A DNA stretch of 64,000 bases from Ailurus styani (taxonomy: Eukaryota > Chordata > Mammalia > Carnivora > Ailuridae), in assembly GCA_002007465.1 (NCBI GenBank), contig LNAC01000001.1:5888757-5952756 (forward strand), written 5' to 3'. The notes beneath the pieces were generated by a model. The model was not told the origin of the DNA. It worked only from the letters and a program-made list of their open reading frames with translations, and did no database searches. The position numbers were made by a program, and so were the translations under genes. Position 1 is the stretch's first letter. The number at the start of each line of letters is the position of its first letter. This document shows, piece after piece, positions 12,625 to 25,155 of the stretch.

Positions 12625-15600
12625 ATATATTTAGGTATTTTATTCTTTTTGGTACAATTATGCTTTATTTACTTTTTATTTCTAGAAATTTTCCTTATTT
12701 TTCAAATATGCTGGCTTGTCTTTTATTTCCTTAAACATAGAAATGTGTTCAAATAATTCCACAATCTGGTCTTTGGGTATGTTACTCCTGAGGTCTCTTT
12801 CACAATTCCTTGCTTCTTTGTGTGCTTGGTAATTTTTTCCTGTACTGCTCATTTTTCTGGAAAATTAAATAGGAAACCTTCTGGGAGTTGAGATCTAGGA
12901 TGAAGGTGTGACCCTCCGGAGAGGATGTATTTGGCCTCTGCCTGGTGCCTAGAAGCAGTACCAGTTTGAGACCCCTTTAAATGTCTTGACCTGATTGACC
13001 TGTCACACCGGGTGATGTGATCTCACCTTCAGGTCCTCAAGGGCAGTTTGTGCTTAGAGCTTTACTTTCCTCCATTGGTCTGCCTAGCACCAAGGGAACT
13101 TTCCTTACAGTCTCCTAGTACTTCTAGAACATTCTTACTGGAGGTATAGTTCTTTGCAGAGCCCGGATTTATTGGGGAGAGGTTGGGAAGGGAATAATGT
13201 CCTGTTAAAGTTGGGCTGGTGTTGACCTTGGACTCCTGTCTCCCTCACCACACAAGGGTATCAAAACCAAAACTTAGGTTTCCCTAAGTTGCCAAATGGC
13301 TTTCAGCTTCAGCGGACTACCCAGCTCTGCAGGCTGCTTCTTGCAGTGAGATGTTGGCCTGGTATATCTTGCTATCTTGCAGCTCTTTGTGATTTAAAAT
13401 ACGTGTGTGTGTGTGATTTTTTTATCCAATGATTTCAGTGGTTTTAGAGAGAAGATAGGTGAAAATAACCAGCCTGCCAAATAACCAGAAATGGGAGATT
13501 CAACTCCCAAATGGTTAGTTCTGTGGTGTCTCCATTACCGTGCTTTGTAACATTCTATGCTACAGCCATGATTGCCACAGTTTGGGTAGACGCAGGTCTA
13601 CCCTGAAAGGATTCAGTGCTCACGGACAATCTTTTTGCCACAAATTCATTCCTTGCCTGGCTAGCTGACGACACCCCATTGTACCTCCTTCCACGAGAGC
13701 CCCGCAGAGGTATACTCCCCAACTCAAGCATGTTCGAAGACATTTGGCTGTTGTTTTCACTTCTCAGCTACAGCGTGCATAGAAAATTAACAGATCACAC
13801 TTTGTTTCCCCAAGACTCTTACATGTGGGCTTCCTCCGCCTACCCTGGACAAATCAGAAGCTGGCTTTTTCCCCTGCCCTTTGAAGTGATAGGATTTGGT
13901 CTTGCCGCTGTCCTCTAACTTCAGTAGCTTGTGTCTGACTATTGAGGAGTCGAATTCATTTCTCCCAGGGAAACAGGGTGTCCTTCTAATCCATAGATTT
14001 GACACTATTTTAGAAATGTTTTTATGAAATAAATGTGGGTATTTCTTCTATCTTTACTCAGATCCCTTAAGTGACACCATTTTTATGTATGTTGTGTCAC
14101 CTCCGCTGTGGTCTTTGTTTTACTGTGGCTCCTGTCATCTCCCTCAGCTAGGACCCGCACAGCCCTGTGTTCGGTACTCTCATTCTTGGTTTTCATGGTT
14201 TAATTTGAGTTTTGCTGCCTCCCTTTTTCATTTCTGCAGCTAGGCATCTTTGTAGGATGGGTTGTTTGTTTGCCTTCCCTTTCCTAGGCTGTCCAATTCC
14301 TCCGCAGAGGTAGGCAGTTCTTCCTGGAAAACCAGTCACAAGACAGCTGAGGGAAAGGCCAGGCCAGTGCTCCGGGCTCTGAGGGAAGAGGGGTCTGGCC
14401 TTCCCTGCTCTCCACAAGGACTGTGCGGGTCCTGGCCCTGCTGCAGGCTGGGCCTGTCTACACTGTGGCTTGTGCAGCCTGGACATATCATGGTAACCGC
14501 TTACTCCTCACACCTGGTTCAAGCAAGCGGGGGGAGGGCTGGCTTTCCCCTCTCCACTGTCAGGCTGGCGACGGCAGACATCCTCTCCCTTCTCAGGACC
14601 TTTCCTCACCCTGGCCTGCTGGATACTTGGCCTCCCTTTTACATGTGTGTTTGGGGTTGTAAGTTTTCCTCAGAGATGGAGTATTGTTCCTTTATGTGCA
14701 TTTTCGTGCTGTTTTCGGGTAGTCTCAGAAAGAAGGGTCAAGGTCATCTAACAGACAGGTGTAAGTGTGTTCTTCTAGAGAGCAGATTTGTCGAGACCTC
14801 TGCTTTTTTGAAGGAAGAATCAAAAGAAATTGCGGCGTTTCCCTGAGAACTGGGTTCCTGGGAGTTCTCCTGACGTATATTCCTCACAGAGCCGGAGAGG
14901 GGCTGAGTGTGGATGGGGAGGCTGACCCTGGCCCTGTGCGATCTCGTCAAGGGCGTCTGCAGCATCGCTGGCATTTTCCTGTGGAGACATCTGATCTTCT
15001 GTGGAGACATCTGATCTTCTGTGGAGAGGTCTCCCATAAGCAGGAGGCATTTACTGTCACTTACATGGAGGTAGATAACGGTTGAGGACGGTCAAGGTAG
15101 AGGACTCTATTTAGATGTAAAATTTACTCTCGACCCTCTCAAAAGTTTTAAATATGCAGCTGCTGCTAAAACACAAGCGGAACATGGACAAACGGGGACA
15201 GTTCTCTTTAATGGCATATCTCAATTTCCCTCAATAACTGGAAGTTGAAGAGGGAGAGAAACGGGGGTCTGAATTCCTGATTTTAGTGGGTCTACAGGAA
15301 TATTTACTGAGTATGGACAATCTGGCCTGGAGTTCTTTCTCCACTCCATTCTGAGGACTCTTTGTGGCCAGGCTGGACTTTTCTTGGAAACCGAGGTTTG
15401 CAAAGGCAGCCAGAAAAGCAGTGCCTGACAGGGCGTGTGGGAATCCTACCCATTCCTGCAAGGTCACGGCCTGTGCAGCTAGGCCTTCCTCCCCCCGGAT
15501 GTAGGCTCCCCGTCGCCATGCCTGATATCTGAGAAGGGAGGATGCCCCCTCTCACTAACCGCACTGTTCTCCTGGGCCTGTTCGGGCCGGGCGGGAAGTA

Positions 15601-15750
15601 GACCTCTCACCTAGGCAGTGTCTGGGAGTGTGACCGGTTTCACAGTGAATGGGGCCTTGCGGATCCCAGGGTTTGAGGTCAGAACTTTCGATCAACATTT
15701 CCACCGTTTGGACTTTGGTCACTATGGTGACCGTGCAATTTATCCTTTAA
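12625..15750. other. ADAM12 intron stretch, no gene
   Basis: Up to about 12,890 the sequence may continue the LINE-1 or another old retroelement. The rest is unique with a GC-richer patch at 14,300-14,650. A 194-codon open frame at 14262-14846 lacks splice context and recognisable domains. A 20-bp tandem repeat lies at 14,979-15,027. Confidence 0.4.
14979..15027. repeat. short tandem repeat, 20-bp unit
   Basis: The unit CTGTGGAGACATCTGATCTT occurs at 14979-14998 and exactly again at 14999-15018, followed by a third partial CTGTGGAGA. Confidence 0.9.
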
Positions 15751-17084
15751 ACCAGGACATAGCTGAGAGAGTGGTGATTAATAATTAAACAGGGCCATAA
15801 ACATAAATTGTGAATGTCCCAAACAAACTAGAATGAATGGCCAAGCTAACTGTCTCCTGAGTTTCTGCGATAAATCCTAATGTATTATGATACATTATAA
15901 CAGGGGTCTTACTTTTTCTCCAGCACTGCAATAAAAACCTGACATTATCTTTATTACCGAGACCAGATACTTATTCATTCTTAGGAGCAAAACTAGTATC
16001 ATTGAGAAATGAATCATTTAAACCTCAAAGCTTTTCAGTTTTATAGGTGCGCGCATTCATTTTTACATCACACGCTAATCTCTTGCTCATAGTTTTCCGC
16101 CAACTTCTAGGAAATGGGGTTTGATTTATTCCCATAGTTTATTACCCCAAGTTTGTTGGGAGGATTGCGGTATCTTTAGATGGTAAATTTGCTCCCTAAT
16201 AGCTGTGGGACAGCTTACCCATAACTCGTGGGACAGTGTGTGCCGGGACCTGCGTGGAGAGCTTTCCGGTTAATAGCTCTGTCCTCACAACAACCTCCTG
16301 AAGAAGGTCCCGTTAGCACCCCCTCTACCACTTATTGGCTAAGTAACCCCCCCGTTTGCAGAGCCTGGCTGAATACCCAAACAACCCGTCCTCCGTATGC
16401 AGCCTCGTAGGCACGTTACATGGTCTTTCTGCCTACTTAAGGCATTTGCTCTATTTTGTTTCCTTTAATAAGAACTGGTATAGAAATGTCTCTTTGAAGT
16501 CTGTCCCTTGGTCAGTGGCCCATTGCTGGTTGTTTCAAGTTGGCATATTTTCCATACAGCTGTGGTTTCCAGACTTGCTTCCTCTGCTTACAAAGATAGG
16601 TTCAATGGTGATTATACGCGTTTGCGTTCTTTCAGCTGAGCTCCATGTGCGGAGGAAATGTAATTTTAGTGGCGTAAGTACTGTGAGAAATTCAAGTGTT
16701 TCAAAATCCTCTTGAGTGGTCTTGGAAGTATGGGATAGCGAGTCCGATGCCAGTGAAGTAGATCATTTGCTTATTAGGACATCCTGTCTCCCTTGAGACT
16801 CTAGCGCCATTTCCTACAGACTCGTCGTGCACTGGCAAGTGCTTCCAGGCTCCAAGGACCAGAGAAGAGGGTGTCTTGGCAGCTGCGTCCACCGTAGGCC
16901 AAGAGAACACGGTCAACACTTAACTGACTTCCCACCCCGGGTCTCCCTCTGCGCCCCCTCTTCTCAGGCTAGCCAGGGGAAGGGGCCCCTGAAGACAAGT
17001 GACTCGTGGTTTTACTGTTCTGTTTGTTGCTTTTCTCATATTTCCACTAAGCATTTTAAAATTTGTGGCATGAAGGAATGCTGA

Positions 17085-17470
17085 TGGTATTAATAATTAT
17101 CTCTGTTCTGGGAGCTTCCTAAGCATCATTTTTCTTTTAAGATTTTATTTATTTGAGAAACAGAGTGAGAATGAGCAGGGAAAGGGAAAGAGGCAGAGGG
17201 AAAGGGAGAAGCAGACACCCCGCTGAGCAGGGAGCCCCATGTGGACCCCGGGACCATGACCCGAGCCAAAGGCGGATACTTAGCTAACTGAGCCGCCCAG
17301 GTGCCCCCTGCCCCCATGCATCATTTTATGTAGTCTATGTTAACAATGCTTTGAGAGAGGTGCTTTTTTCTCCCATTTTACAGAGGAAGAAATTGAGGTT
17401 TAGACATTATCAAGTGACTGGCACAGTCCCCAAGCATTGGTCTTGAGATAAAGCCCAGTGTAGAATCACT
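17085..17470 (+). mobile_element. MIR remnant interrupted by the SINE
   Basis: The left part (TTAATAATTATCTCTG) and right part (TTTTACAGAGGAAGAAATTG, then AAGTGACTGGCACAG) together fit a MIR once the SINE is removed. Boundaries are approximate. Confidence 0.5.
17133..17317 (-). mobile_element. CAN-type SINE nested in a MIR
   Basis: Antisense SINE (AAGATTTTATTTATTTGAGA near the start, GAGCCGCCCAGGTGCC at the end) flanked by GCATCATTTT at 17123-17132 and 17318-17327. It splits an older MIR whose second half has CCCATTTTACAGAGGAAGAA at 17,375. Confidence 0.92.
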
Positions 17471-18151
17471 CCCAAGCTCATGCTCTGGTCAACGTGGTCT
17501 TTCCATTAGCTTCCTTAGAGAGTTACGCTTGTCCCTCAAAACACGATCTTAGGTGTTCCTCCGAGTTGTCATTATCTGTGTGACTTAAGTATGTTGGTAG
17601 AAGAACTTCAGTGCATTTCACTCAGAATCGGGACCGTCACAGGCTATAGGGGCACCGCAGTGGTGGAGGAAAGGTGATCACTTGCGTTGACAAATTCAGT
17701 CGTGGTTGGATGGATTGTGACACGATTCTGGACAATTAAGATATTTACCAACCTCTCAGTTTCAGGTCTTTACAAATTGAAAGGAAGCTTACAGACACAG
17801 GGAAGCTCACATCCTCCAGGTAGCACTGGCCCCGAAATGCCGGTATGCACTGTCTCCCAAGGCCTGGGACCAGGACAGCCTCTGAACCCCTCCTTTGTAA
17901 CTAGGCGAGGCTATCGAGCCGTCTTTTAAATGCGAGAGGAAATGTTGGCAAGATTAACAAAGGTCGACAGCTTGTATGGTGATAGGATGCGTCCAGCAAG
18001 TTTACTCCGGACGTGAAACCCGGGTCGCCTAGCCCCTGACCCTGACCTCCGGTTCCCGCCATGCTGCAGGGGCCTCCGGCGGCCCGAGGTCAGGGTCTAG
18101 TCACAGCTCACAGAGACAGGCGATCGCACACAATCTTGTGGTTTGTTGCAG

Positions 18152-18282
18152 GGAACTCGCAAGCCAAACCCTCCTCAGAAGCCTCTGCCTGCAGACCCTT
18201 TAAGCAGGACCAGCCGGCTGGCCAGCGCCTCCGCCAGAACCCCGGGACAGCAGGAGGCCGGGCTCCGCCTGGTGCCCCTCAG
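18152..18282 (+). CDS. ADAM12: ADAM12 penultimate coding exon
   Basis: This 131-base exon follows an acceptor GTTTGTTGCAG and is followed by donor GTCAGT. It starts in phase 0 with GTRKPNPPQKPLPADPLS and ends in GLRLVPL plus the two bases AG of a split arginine codon. It carries PxxP-type proline motifs expected for SH3 binding. The preceding exon (around the recalled PARPLPAKPALRQAQ segment) was looked for to its left and not seen, so the upstream intron is at least 18.1 kb. Confidence 0.93.
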
Positions 18283-20222
18283 GTCAGTGGAACAGCCCCT
18301 CTCTTTCCCCCCAGAAGCCCGCGCAGCAACCGCACCCGTGCTTTCCCAGCCTTGTCAGAACGTGGGCCCCTAGTCTACGGCCGGGCTTGCTGTCCCCAGT
18401 ACCTGGGAACGGCATAAAAGGGTTGCCCCAGCTGACAGGAGTGTTAGCAGGAGGCAGTCACGAGCCTCTAATGTCCAGCATCGCCCGGTGGCTCTTGGTA
18501 AGAGCCCCAGGGTCCCCAAGAGAAACCAAGATCAAGTAGCGCCAGATCGTGTGCTTGGGAAAGCTGTGGCTCTTGAGAGGGGCCGGGCCCGTGTGGTGTG
18601 ATCCTGCAAAGGGTGAACGTACCCCCAAAACCATCGGGAACCTTCATAAACTCTGCCCCATCCCTGGGGTCCCCAGAAAGGAGGTGAGGTTGGGGGGCGG
18701 TCGCAGGTGAACAACAGAGGAGAGGGGAGGGGTTAGCTCCCGCGCATCTGGGACAGTGGGGAGCTTCTCCGTGCAGCTACCAAAAGGAACCCCCAGTCCC
18801 AGGCCTGGTCGTCACTTACCCTGCCCCAGAGGACGAGGGAGACAGACTCCCTGGCCCACACTGGTTTTCGAGAACTATCCCGTTTCCAAGAATTTGGCCA
18901 GCTAGGTGTTAAACCGAGCTACTCTCCCATAAACTCCTACTGAGACGACTTATGTGAAAACTACAAGACTCAAAACTCCTTTTTTACCTTTCACTGTTAC
19001 CTGTGTCCTGGAGGTTACACAGCTATTCCCGTATGTGGAGATGCCAGGGACGGGGGCTGGCAGGCAGCCCTCGCTGCTCCCGCCGCCGGAGGATGTCCAC
19101 CCTGGAAACGAAGGCTACAGGTGGCCCCCTCCCTCCCCACCACGGGTAGGGTTATACCCGCAGCCAAAACACCCTTTGACACGCATACCCCCTTGGCAGG
19201 AAGCTCGCTGTAGGAGCTCCAAAGAACCAAAGGTAGGGTGTGGGCCCGGCCCTGGGCTCAATAATTCAGCGTCTCCAACGGGGAAAACACACCTTGTGAG
19301 GTCGTTCCATCTTTTGGGGAAAATGTTCAGCCTGAGAGCGAGCAAGCGGCCTCATAAATCCCAGCGATAAGGCCGGTCAAGGGGGCAGAACGGTGGTTTC
19401 GGTCCCGACGCCGAAAACAGGAAGGGTGCCAGGCATGCTCATTATTTCACCGGGGTTTGTATGCGGGTCTTAAAGGTGGCTTTCCAGTTCAAAAGAAAAC
19501 GCACCGCTTTACCCACGCATGAAAAGGGGAAGGCTCTCTTTAGACGCCACCAAGCTTGGCCGGTCGTCACCTCTGCAGCCGCTGACACGTGCGCGAGCTG
19601 GTGCTGGTCTTGGTCTTGTTCTTGAAGGACAAGAATTCATTTCCGAGGGATCCTACGTGCCCAGCTCTGCGCCCCAGATGCGCCCGGGCTCTGCAGTGGC
19701 TGCAGCCGCACTGTGCAGAAGCGACACGCCATCAGTGTAGACGCGCGTGGGATGGGGACCACTCAGGACCCCACATGCCAAGTAGCTTAGGGACTTTTCC
19801 CATTGAGACGTCACCGCTCATGGATACGTACCACTACGATGGAGGGTTCGGTGAAGTGCGTCGCTAGACTTCGTCTCATTAGGTTCTGCTTTTCTCACGT
19901 GGCTGCTAGAGAAGGTTCGAGGATCTCCGTGGCTCCCAGTTTTTCTAGGGAGGTGGCGCTCTGGCCAGGGCTCCTCCAGGGGCTGGAAGGCAGAAGCCGC
20001 CAGCAGTCTCCCTTCGGGGCCCTGCAAGCCTGCCAACTGCCAGGGCCGTCTCCAGCCCTGCCTCCAGCCCTGCACGGGGTGGGGTCTGACCCCCTTCGGG
20101 CCTCCAGAAGCCGTTTTCGGGGGCTCCGCCTACAATCTTGGTTTCTTTTCTCTTGCCGCAGACCCGCTCCCAAGCACCCCCACCAAGCACCCAGACCCCC
20201 CCACACCGCCTACATGAAGTGA
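18152..20222 (+). CDS. ADAM12: ADAM12 3' coding part, long isoform (join 18152-18282, 20162-20222)
   Basis: ADAM12 (meltrin alpha) is a metalloprotease-disintegrin of the cell surface and secretory pathway. It sheds growth factors such as HB-EGF and acts in muscle, adipose tissue and placenta. Only the C-terminal 63 residues of the long isoform are here, all cytoplasmic tail. They read through one GT/AG intron, with arginine split AG|A at the junction, and end in HTAYMK. I recall the human tail as ending HTAYIK. Proline-rich stretches (NPPQKPLP and APKHPHQAPRPP) fit the SH3-ligand character known for this tail (Src, Grb2 and PI3K p85 partners). The protease, disintegrin, cysteine-rich and transmembrane parts are upstream of the window, as is the alternative exon of the secreted short form. 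Identity rests on recalled homology, frame continuity and the neighbouring FANK1 gene. Confidence 0.93.
18283..20161 (+). other. ADAM12: last ADAM12 intron
   Basis: 1,879-base intron between donor GTCAGT and acceptor GCCGCAG. GC-rich and largely unique; no young transposon was recognised. Open frames at 18954-19370 and 19803-20222 have no recognisable domains; the latter merely runs into the last coding exon in another frame. Confidence 0.7.
20162..20222 (+). CDS. ADAM12: ADAM12 last coding exon with stop codon
   Basis: The acceptor is a strong pyrimidine tract ending TTGCCGCAG. The first base completes the split arginine codon, then PAPKHPHQAPRPPHTAYMK is followed by TGA at 20220-20222. The recalled human end is very close (PAPQYPHQVPRSTHTAYIK). 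The 3' UTR continues directly. Confidence 0.94.
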
Positions 20223-20477
20223 GAAGCAAGTTGACACCTTTTCTCGACAGTGAAGACAGAAGTTTGCACTATCGTCCGACTCCAGTGGGAGTTTGTTTTT
20301 TTGTACCAACTTTTAGAATTTTTTTTAAAAAATGTTTAAAACACCCATATTCTCCGAACTTCGAGCTACTGCCGTCGGTGCTGTGCTATGCTATGGTGCT
20401 CTGTATACTGCTCAGGTACTTGTAAATTATTAATTTATGCCCAATGCTGGCTCCAGTGCAGTGCGCTGTGGGAGGCA

Positions 20478-20499
20478 TTTTTTTTTTTTTTTTTTTTTT
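20478..20499. repeat. T22 homopolymer in ADAM12 3' UTR
   Basis: 22 uninterrupted T between GTGGGAGGCA and ACCATCGCTGAG. The flanks match the human UTR as recalled, where only about five T are present. Confidence 0.9.
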
Positions 20500-23400
20500 A
20501 CCATCGCTGAGTTTTCCATGGAAGGAAGGCTTGTGTGGTTTTAGTAGTTTAGTGAACTTGAAATCTCATGCCTTATGGGATTCTGGACAGGAGGCTGACT
20601 TTTCGATCGAGGCTTTATTGGCAGAATGGTTCCCCGACTATCTATCTATCCACGGCTGTGGTCATGGCAGAAACCCAGCTCAGGAGCCCCCAGGTAGAAC
20701 CTTGAGTGATTCTCTGGAAGCCCTGATGATCTCAGCCCAGAGCCAGGGGCTTCAAGTCCAGGCTGGGCTTTCAGGGAGCCCTGGGCCTTAGCCCACCAGC
20801 AGCCACACCCTGAAGGCCCAGGGTAGCAGGGGAGGCGCTGGCTTCTGGCCAGGAAGGTCTGGAGAGAACCTGAGCCCGGGCAGAGGCTGGAAGAGGAGGC
20901 CAGGCAGAAAGTGACCTTGAGCTCAGAGGCCTTGAGCACATTTGGAGAGCAGGCAAAGACTGTTGCTTTACAGAAACACTGCCCTTCCCACGATGCCGTG
21001 GCCTCAGCACCGTGTTTAGATGGGGAGGGGGGTGTTTGTACAAGCAAGCTATGGCCCAGGCCCTGCAAACCTCCAGCCCCCGGTGCTGTTTGGAGCTAAG
21101 CAAATTACCACCTTATCTTTTCAACTGAAATACAATGATTCTGTGTTCAGACAGAGAGATGGGGCTTTCCATGGGACTGTAACTGTTTTCAGATGTGAAC
21201 CAGTAACCAGATCTAGTGAATCAACATTGTAGATAAAAATCTTTCATTGCAAAATTCAACTTATTAAAAATTAGGCAGACTCCCTATGCCCATAAAAACT
21301 ACAACCACATAGAACACCGTGTGGCGGGCTCTGTCTGCCATCCATCCAAGTTACTTGCTCGTTATTTGGGGAGCAATCTATGTTCCCGGCTTTGCTGTGG
21401 GACTCTCTAAAAGACATTTTTAGCATAAAGTCTGAATTTTTTTTTTAACACTCACAACCTACCTGTTGAGTGTCGCAGAATGTGATAAGGAAATCAATTT
21501 CCTAATCCTAAATATTCATGAAATGCCGTCTTGGGCAGCAGGCCCTTTAACCTCTTACTCTTCAAATGTCTGACTGGGGAGCCATTTTCACAAAGAGATC
21601 TTGAAGCCGCCTGTACTAATGGCATGAAAATTACAAAAATCCTCAGCCAAGGTAAAATGCCATTATGCCTCTGTCTTGTAGTCGGGTCATAGGTGACTCC
21701 TTTTCACATTAGAAAGCAGTTGACAATAGTTCCATAATTCAGTCTGAGTGGTTTATGATAGACTTGAGCTGGGGTCATTTCAGCGGCTTGCCTAGGCCTT
21801 GAAGCAGAGAGACCAAGAATACACCAAGAATCAGTTTGCCTTCCAGAAAACAAGACTGCATTTAACCCTCCCCCTGTTCCCCACTGTATCTAGGCGACAT
21901 AGTACTCAAGATCACGTATAAACAACTAAATCCATGTCACAGACACACAAAAGGGAGCCCAGTTCTGACACATTCCAACCCCTATCGCGTGCGTCTGTGT
22001 ATCATACAACTATTAATTTCTTGAAGAGGCAAAGCCATGTTAGGAAGTACGACTGCTGATGAACACCTACAGAATGACTGTAACTGATAGTAACATTGGG
22101 TAACTGTACCAAGGCCCAAACACAGGCTGTTGAAAAGTTTACAGAATTTTTATGGTGCATTATGTGGGTATTGTCTTTACAGATGCCCAGATTCTTAGAT
22201 CTGTCATTTTGCACCTCCCCCTATTGTAAGGAAGAGGATGTGAAGTTTGTCTTTTGTCTTTTTTTTTTTTTCGTCTGTCCTTAGCTAGAATTCCTGTGCT
22301 TCCATTTCAGAGAACCAGGAATAGACTGCTATTCAAAGAGGTTAACGCTGTGATCCTCTACCATGTCATCAGTGGCCATTTAGGGGCTGCAACTGATGAC
22401 ACAGTCCTATCTCTGTAATCCAGATTGCAGTTATAGAGCCATACAAGTTATTTCTGCATAAGAACATGTTTAAACCTAATATCCCCTGACAAATATAGAG
22501 ATTAAAGGAACAATGCTTCCAAGATGCAGAATCTATCAAATGAAGCCTTTTAGCAATAAGCTCCATTTTGATATAACTAAGGAAAAGATCCAGAGCCAGG
22601 GTATTTGGGGGGGGGGCAGTGGGGAGGCGCACCTCTCCCTTTTTATATCTTTATAGATGATGGAAACAAAAAATCCATACTTATATTTCCATGGCAGTCT
22701 ATTTTTAATATTTTAAAGGTTTTATAGGCATGACTAAGGGTTGATTGGAGTTTATAAGGCCATCACTGAGAAATTTAACGTGTCTAGACCCAAAGCAGGT
22801 CCCGAGAGTGGTCACTTTCTCCGCGCGCCCCCCCCCCCACCAATCTTGTTACAGTTGTAGGTTACATGACCCCACTTACTGGGAAGTATAGGGCTGATCT
22901 TCCAGGCATCCTCTTTAAAAGTTTATCTCCTGAATTTTTTGGTAACAGTTTGTTTTCCTGACACATGGAATCAGATGTGTAGCAACCAAGAGAAACAATG
23001 CATAACATTTTCCATTGTCCAAATATGCGTACAGAGGTTACACTTCCCAGTGTGAATTTTTCCAGCTTACACATGTGGGATGACATCACAGAAACCACAA
23101 AAGCAACAAATTAAACTATATGAGCATAAATACTCCTGACTGGTCTCAGAGGGGACATTTTTATGCCTTCTTAACTTTATTACGAATTCTCAGGCTGAAA
23201 CCACAGGCCATTGTTCTCTGGCAAATCAATACAACACAATCACTCTATCCCCTCAAAGAAAACCAGCAAAAACTGATCCGTGTCAAGCCGTTCCTAGGAG
23301 CCTGGAACCCCCCCCAGTGCTGCAGAGAGCCTGGTGCCGGGCCAGCTAGCACGCCCGGGCACCTTCCTGCCATCTCGCAGTTGATGTTTACGAAGCATTC

Positions 23401-25132
23401 TGAGCCAATGCGACCCTAATAACTGAAAGGGCAAGACGCCTGGGCAGCTGGGCTGGATCTTTCTCACGCAATCTGACCCCTGGGCGGGCTTTCCTTGTGA
23501 GGCTGACTTCATTGAAAACTTCTGCAAGGGAGGGCTCCCTTCAGTGTTGTGGGAGCAGCGAGCCCAGGGCAGACTCGCTCTGGCGTTCGCTCCTCCCTCC
23601 ATCCATAGGACCCCAGCTGACCACACGGGACCCCGATAAACCGGATCCCAACCCTCTCCAGAAGTCGCACGGTGCCGGGCCGACCCCCAGGTGGGACTTC
23701 ATCCACTATGGCTGGCTGGTAGGGGACAATGCCTCTGCCATCTGTCCCCTCCCCACCCCCCACCCCCCCGAGGCTGCCCAGGCTGCTCCGGTTACCCCCG
23801 CCCCGACTCAGGAACAGGTGCATACACCCGGCTGAACACAGACAGTGGAGGCTACTACAGCTGTTGGCCTCTTTCCGCCCAGAGGCCGGTTTCCATCCCA
23901 AACCCAGTGTTGATGCCCCTCCCATGTGACAGGTCTCGGCCTTCAGAGCTACTGCAGGTCAGCCCAAGTGGGTGGGGGCTGTGGTGGGGTGTCACCCCCA
24001 CCCCCGGCCAAGCCCACCCTTCTCCAGAGTGGCGGCTCGGAGTGAGCCCACCAGCTACGCCCCAGCTTTGACTCCACTGAGTCCCTCCCACAGGCATATC
24101 ACCCCCCCTAGAAAATCAGTTTATCCACGATGGCACAATTCTCTCGACTCACTCTTCAGTTCCTGTTGACATCTATTCCCTTAAAACCTTTTTGGAAACT
24201 CCGATAGTGATACAAGTTACACACTAAGAAAGATCAGTGAGCCCCAGGCTAAGAACCGTTTCTGTGAGGATGCTCCCAGAAGCCATTTATATTTACCTAC
24301 ACATGGATGGAAATCCCCTCTTTACTCTTGGGACAGCAGTGGCAGCTGACGAGTCCGGCCCTAAGAGCCTGTTTCATAGGAGAAAAACAAGGAGACAAAA
24401 CACTGCATATAAAATTGTTATAACATTCAATAATGGGTAGGGATAGCCCAGAGATTTACCACACAGTGAAAGGAATTCTCAGTGGGATTCAGCTCTTCCA
24501 GGTCAAATATTCTGGAACCCATCCTGATTTTCCACATCGTCTGCAAAAAAACGTCTTACGCTCTCCCATGGGAGTCTCCCTCCAGAAAATACTTTATTCA
24601 GTCCTCCATTTAAGTGCAGTTTAAGTGCAGACAAAATGATTAAGAGCTTGTGATCCTTTTAGTTTCACAAAGAAGTAGAATGACATCTATGTTCGTGGCC
24701 TATAAACAAACATGTAAGTAGGGCAGTGATAGAAAAAAAAAAAAGTATCAAATTAGAAAGAAAATCCTCTAAGAGTCCAAGGCAGGACAAGGAATGGCAG
24801 AGCTAAGGGTTCTCTTTTACCTTCTATCAGATCGAATTGGGAGGTTGTGGGGAAGAACCGTGGTTTGAGCGTGTGTGGCAACTGTTAGGTAAAACTTCCT
24901 GAACTCTTGGCTGCAAGCCACTTAGCACAGTACACTTACAGCTATGAAACAGACCGGTTCCTTCAGTTCATCGTGCTTCGTCCATTTATGATGCTTCGGT
25001 TCGCTAAGTTGTTTTTTTTTTACATTCCTTTTATGTTACAGTCTGTTGCTTTTGTACACATTTCTCATATTGGGGTTCTACAGGTAACCACCTATTTCCG
25101 TAGAGAAAGCCATTGTTAAGAATATTATATCC

Positions 25133-25138
25133 AATAAA
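25133..25138 (+). terminator. ADAM12: candidate distal polyadenylation signal of ADAM12
   Basis: Canonical AATAAA, with a T-rich, GT-containing stretch downstream (about 25,165-25,190). It lies about 4.9 kb after the stop codon. Use is inferred; cleavage would fall near 25,155. Confidence 0.6.
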
Positions 25139-25155
25139 TGGTATCCAGAAAAACC

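Larger units (their letters stand above)
20223..25155 (+). other. ADAM12: ADAM12 3' UTR (long form, end inferred)
   Basis: Non-coding sequence after the ADAM12 stop codon. The first 2 kb closely resembles the human ADAM12 3' UTR as I recall it, for example the block around 20250-20430 with TTAGAATTTTTTT and GTAAATTATTAATTTATG, and the block at 22100-22240. A canonical AATAAA at 25133-25138 would give a UTR of about 4.9 kb, similar to the long human transcript. A shorter form ending near 22,240 is also possible, but no strong hexamer was seen there. It contains a T22 run and few recognisable transposons, which fits a retained UTR. The exact end is inferred. Confidence 0.7.

Noticed and set aside
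14262..14846. 194-codon open frame on the + strand
   Set aside because: No homology recognised, no conserved features; chance frame in a GC-rich patch.
14979..15027. CRISPR-like repeat
   Set aside because: Adjacent tandem copies with no spacers in a mammalian genome.
19803..20222. 139-codon frame that ends at the ADAM12 stop
   Set aside because: Only its last 19 codons are the real ADAM12 exon; the rest is intron read through, before the acceptor at 20161.
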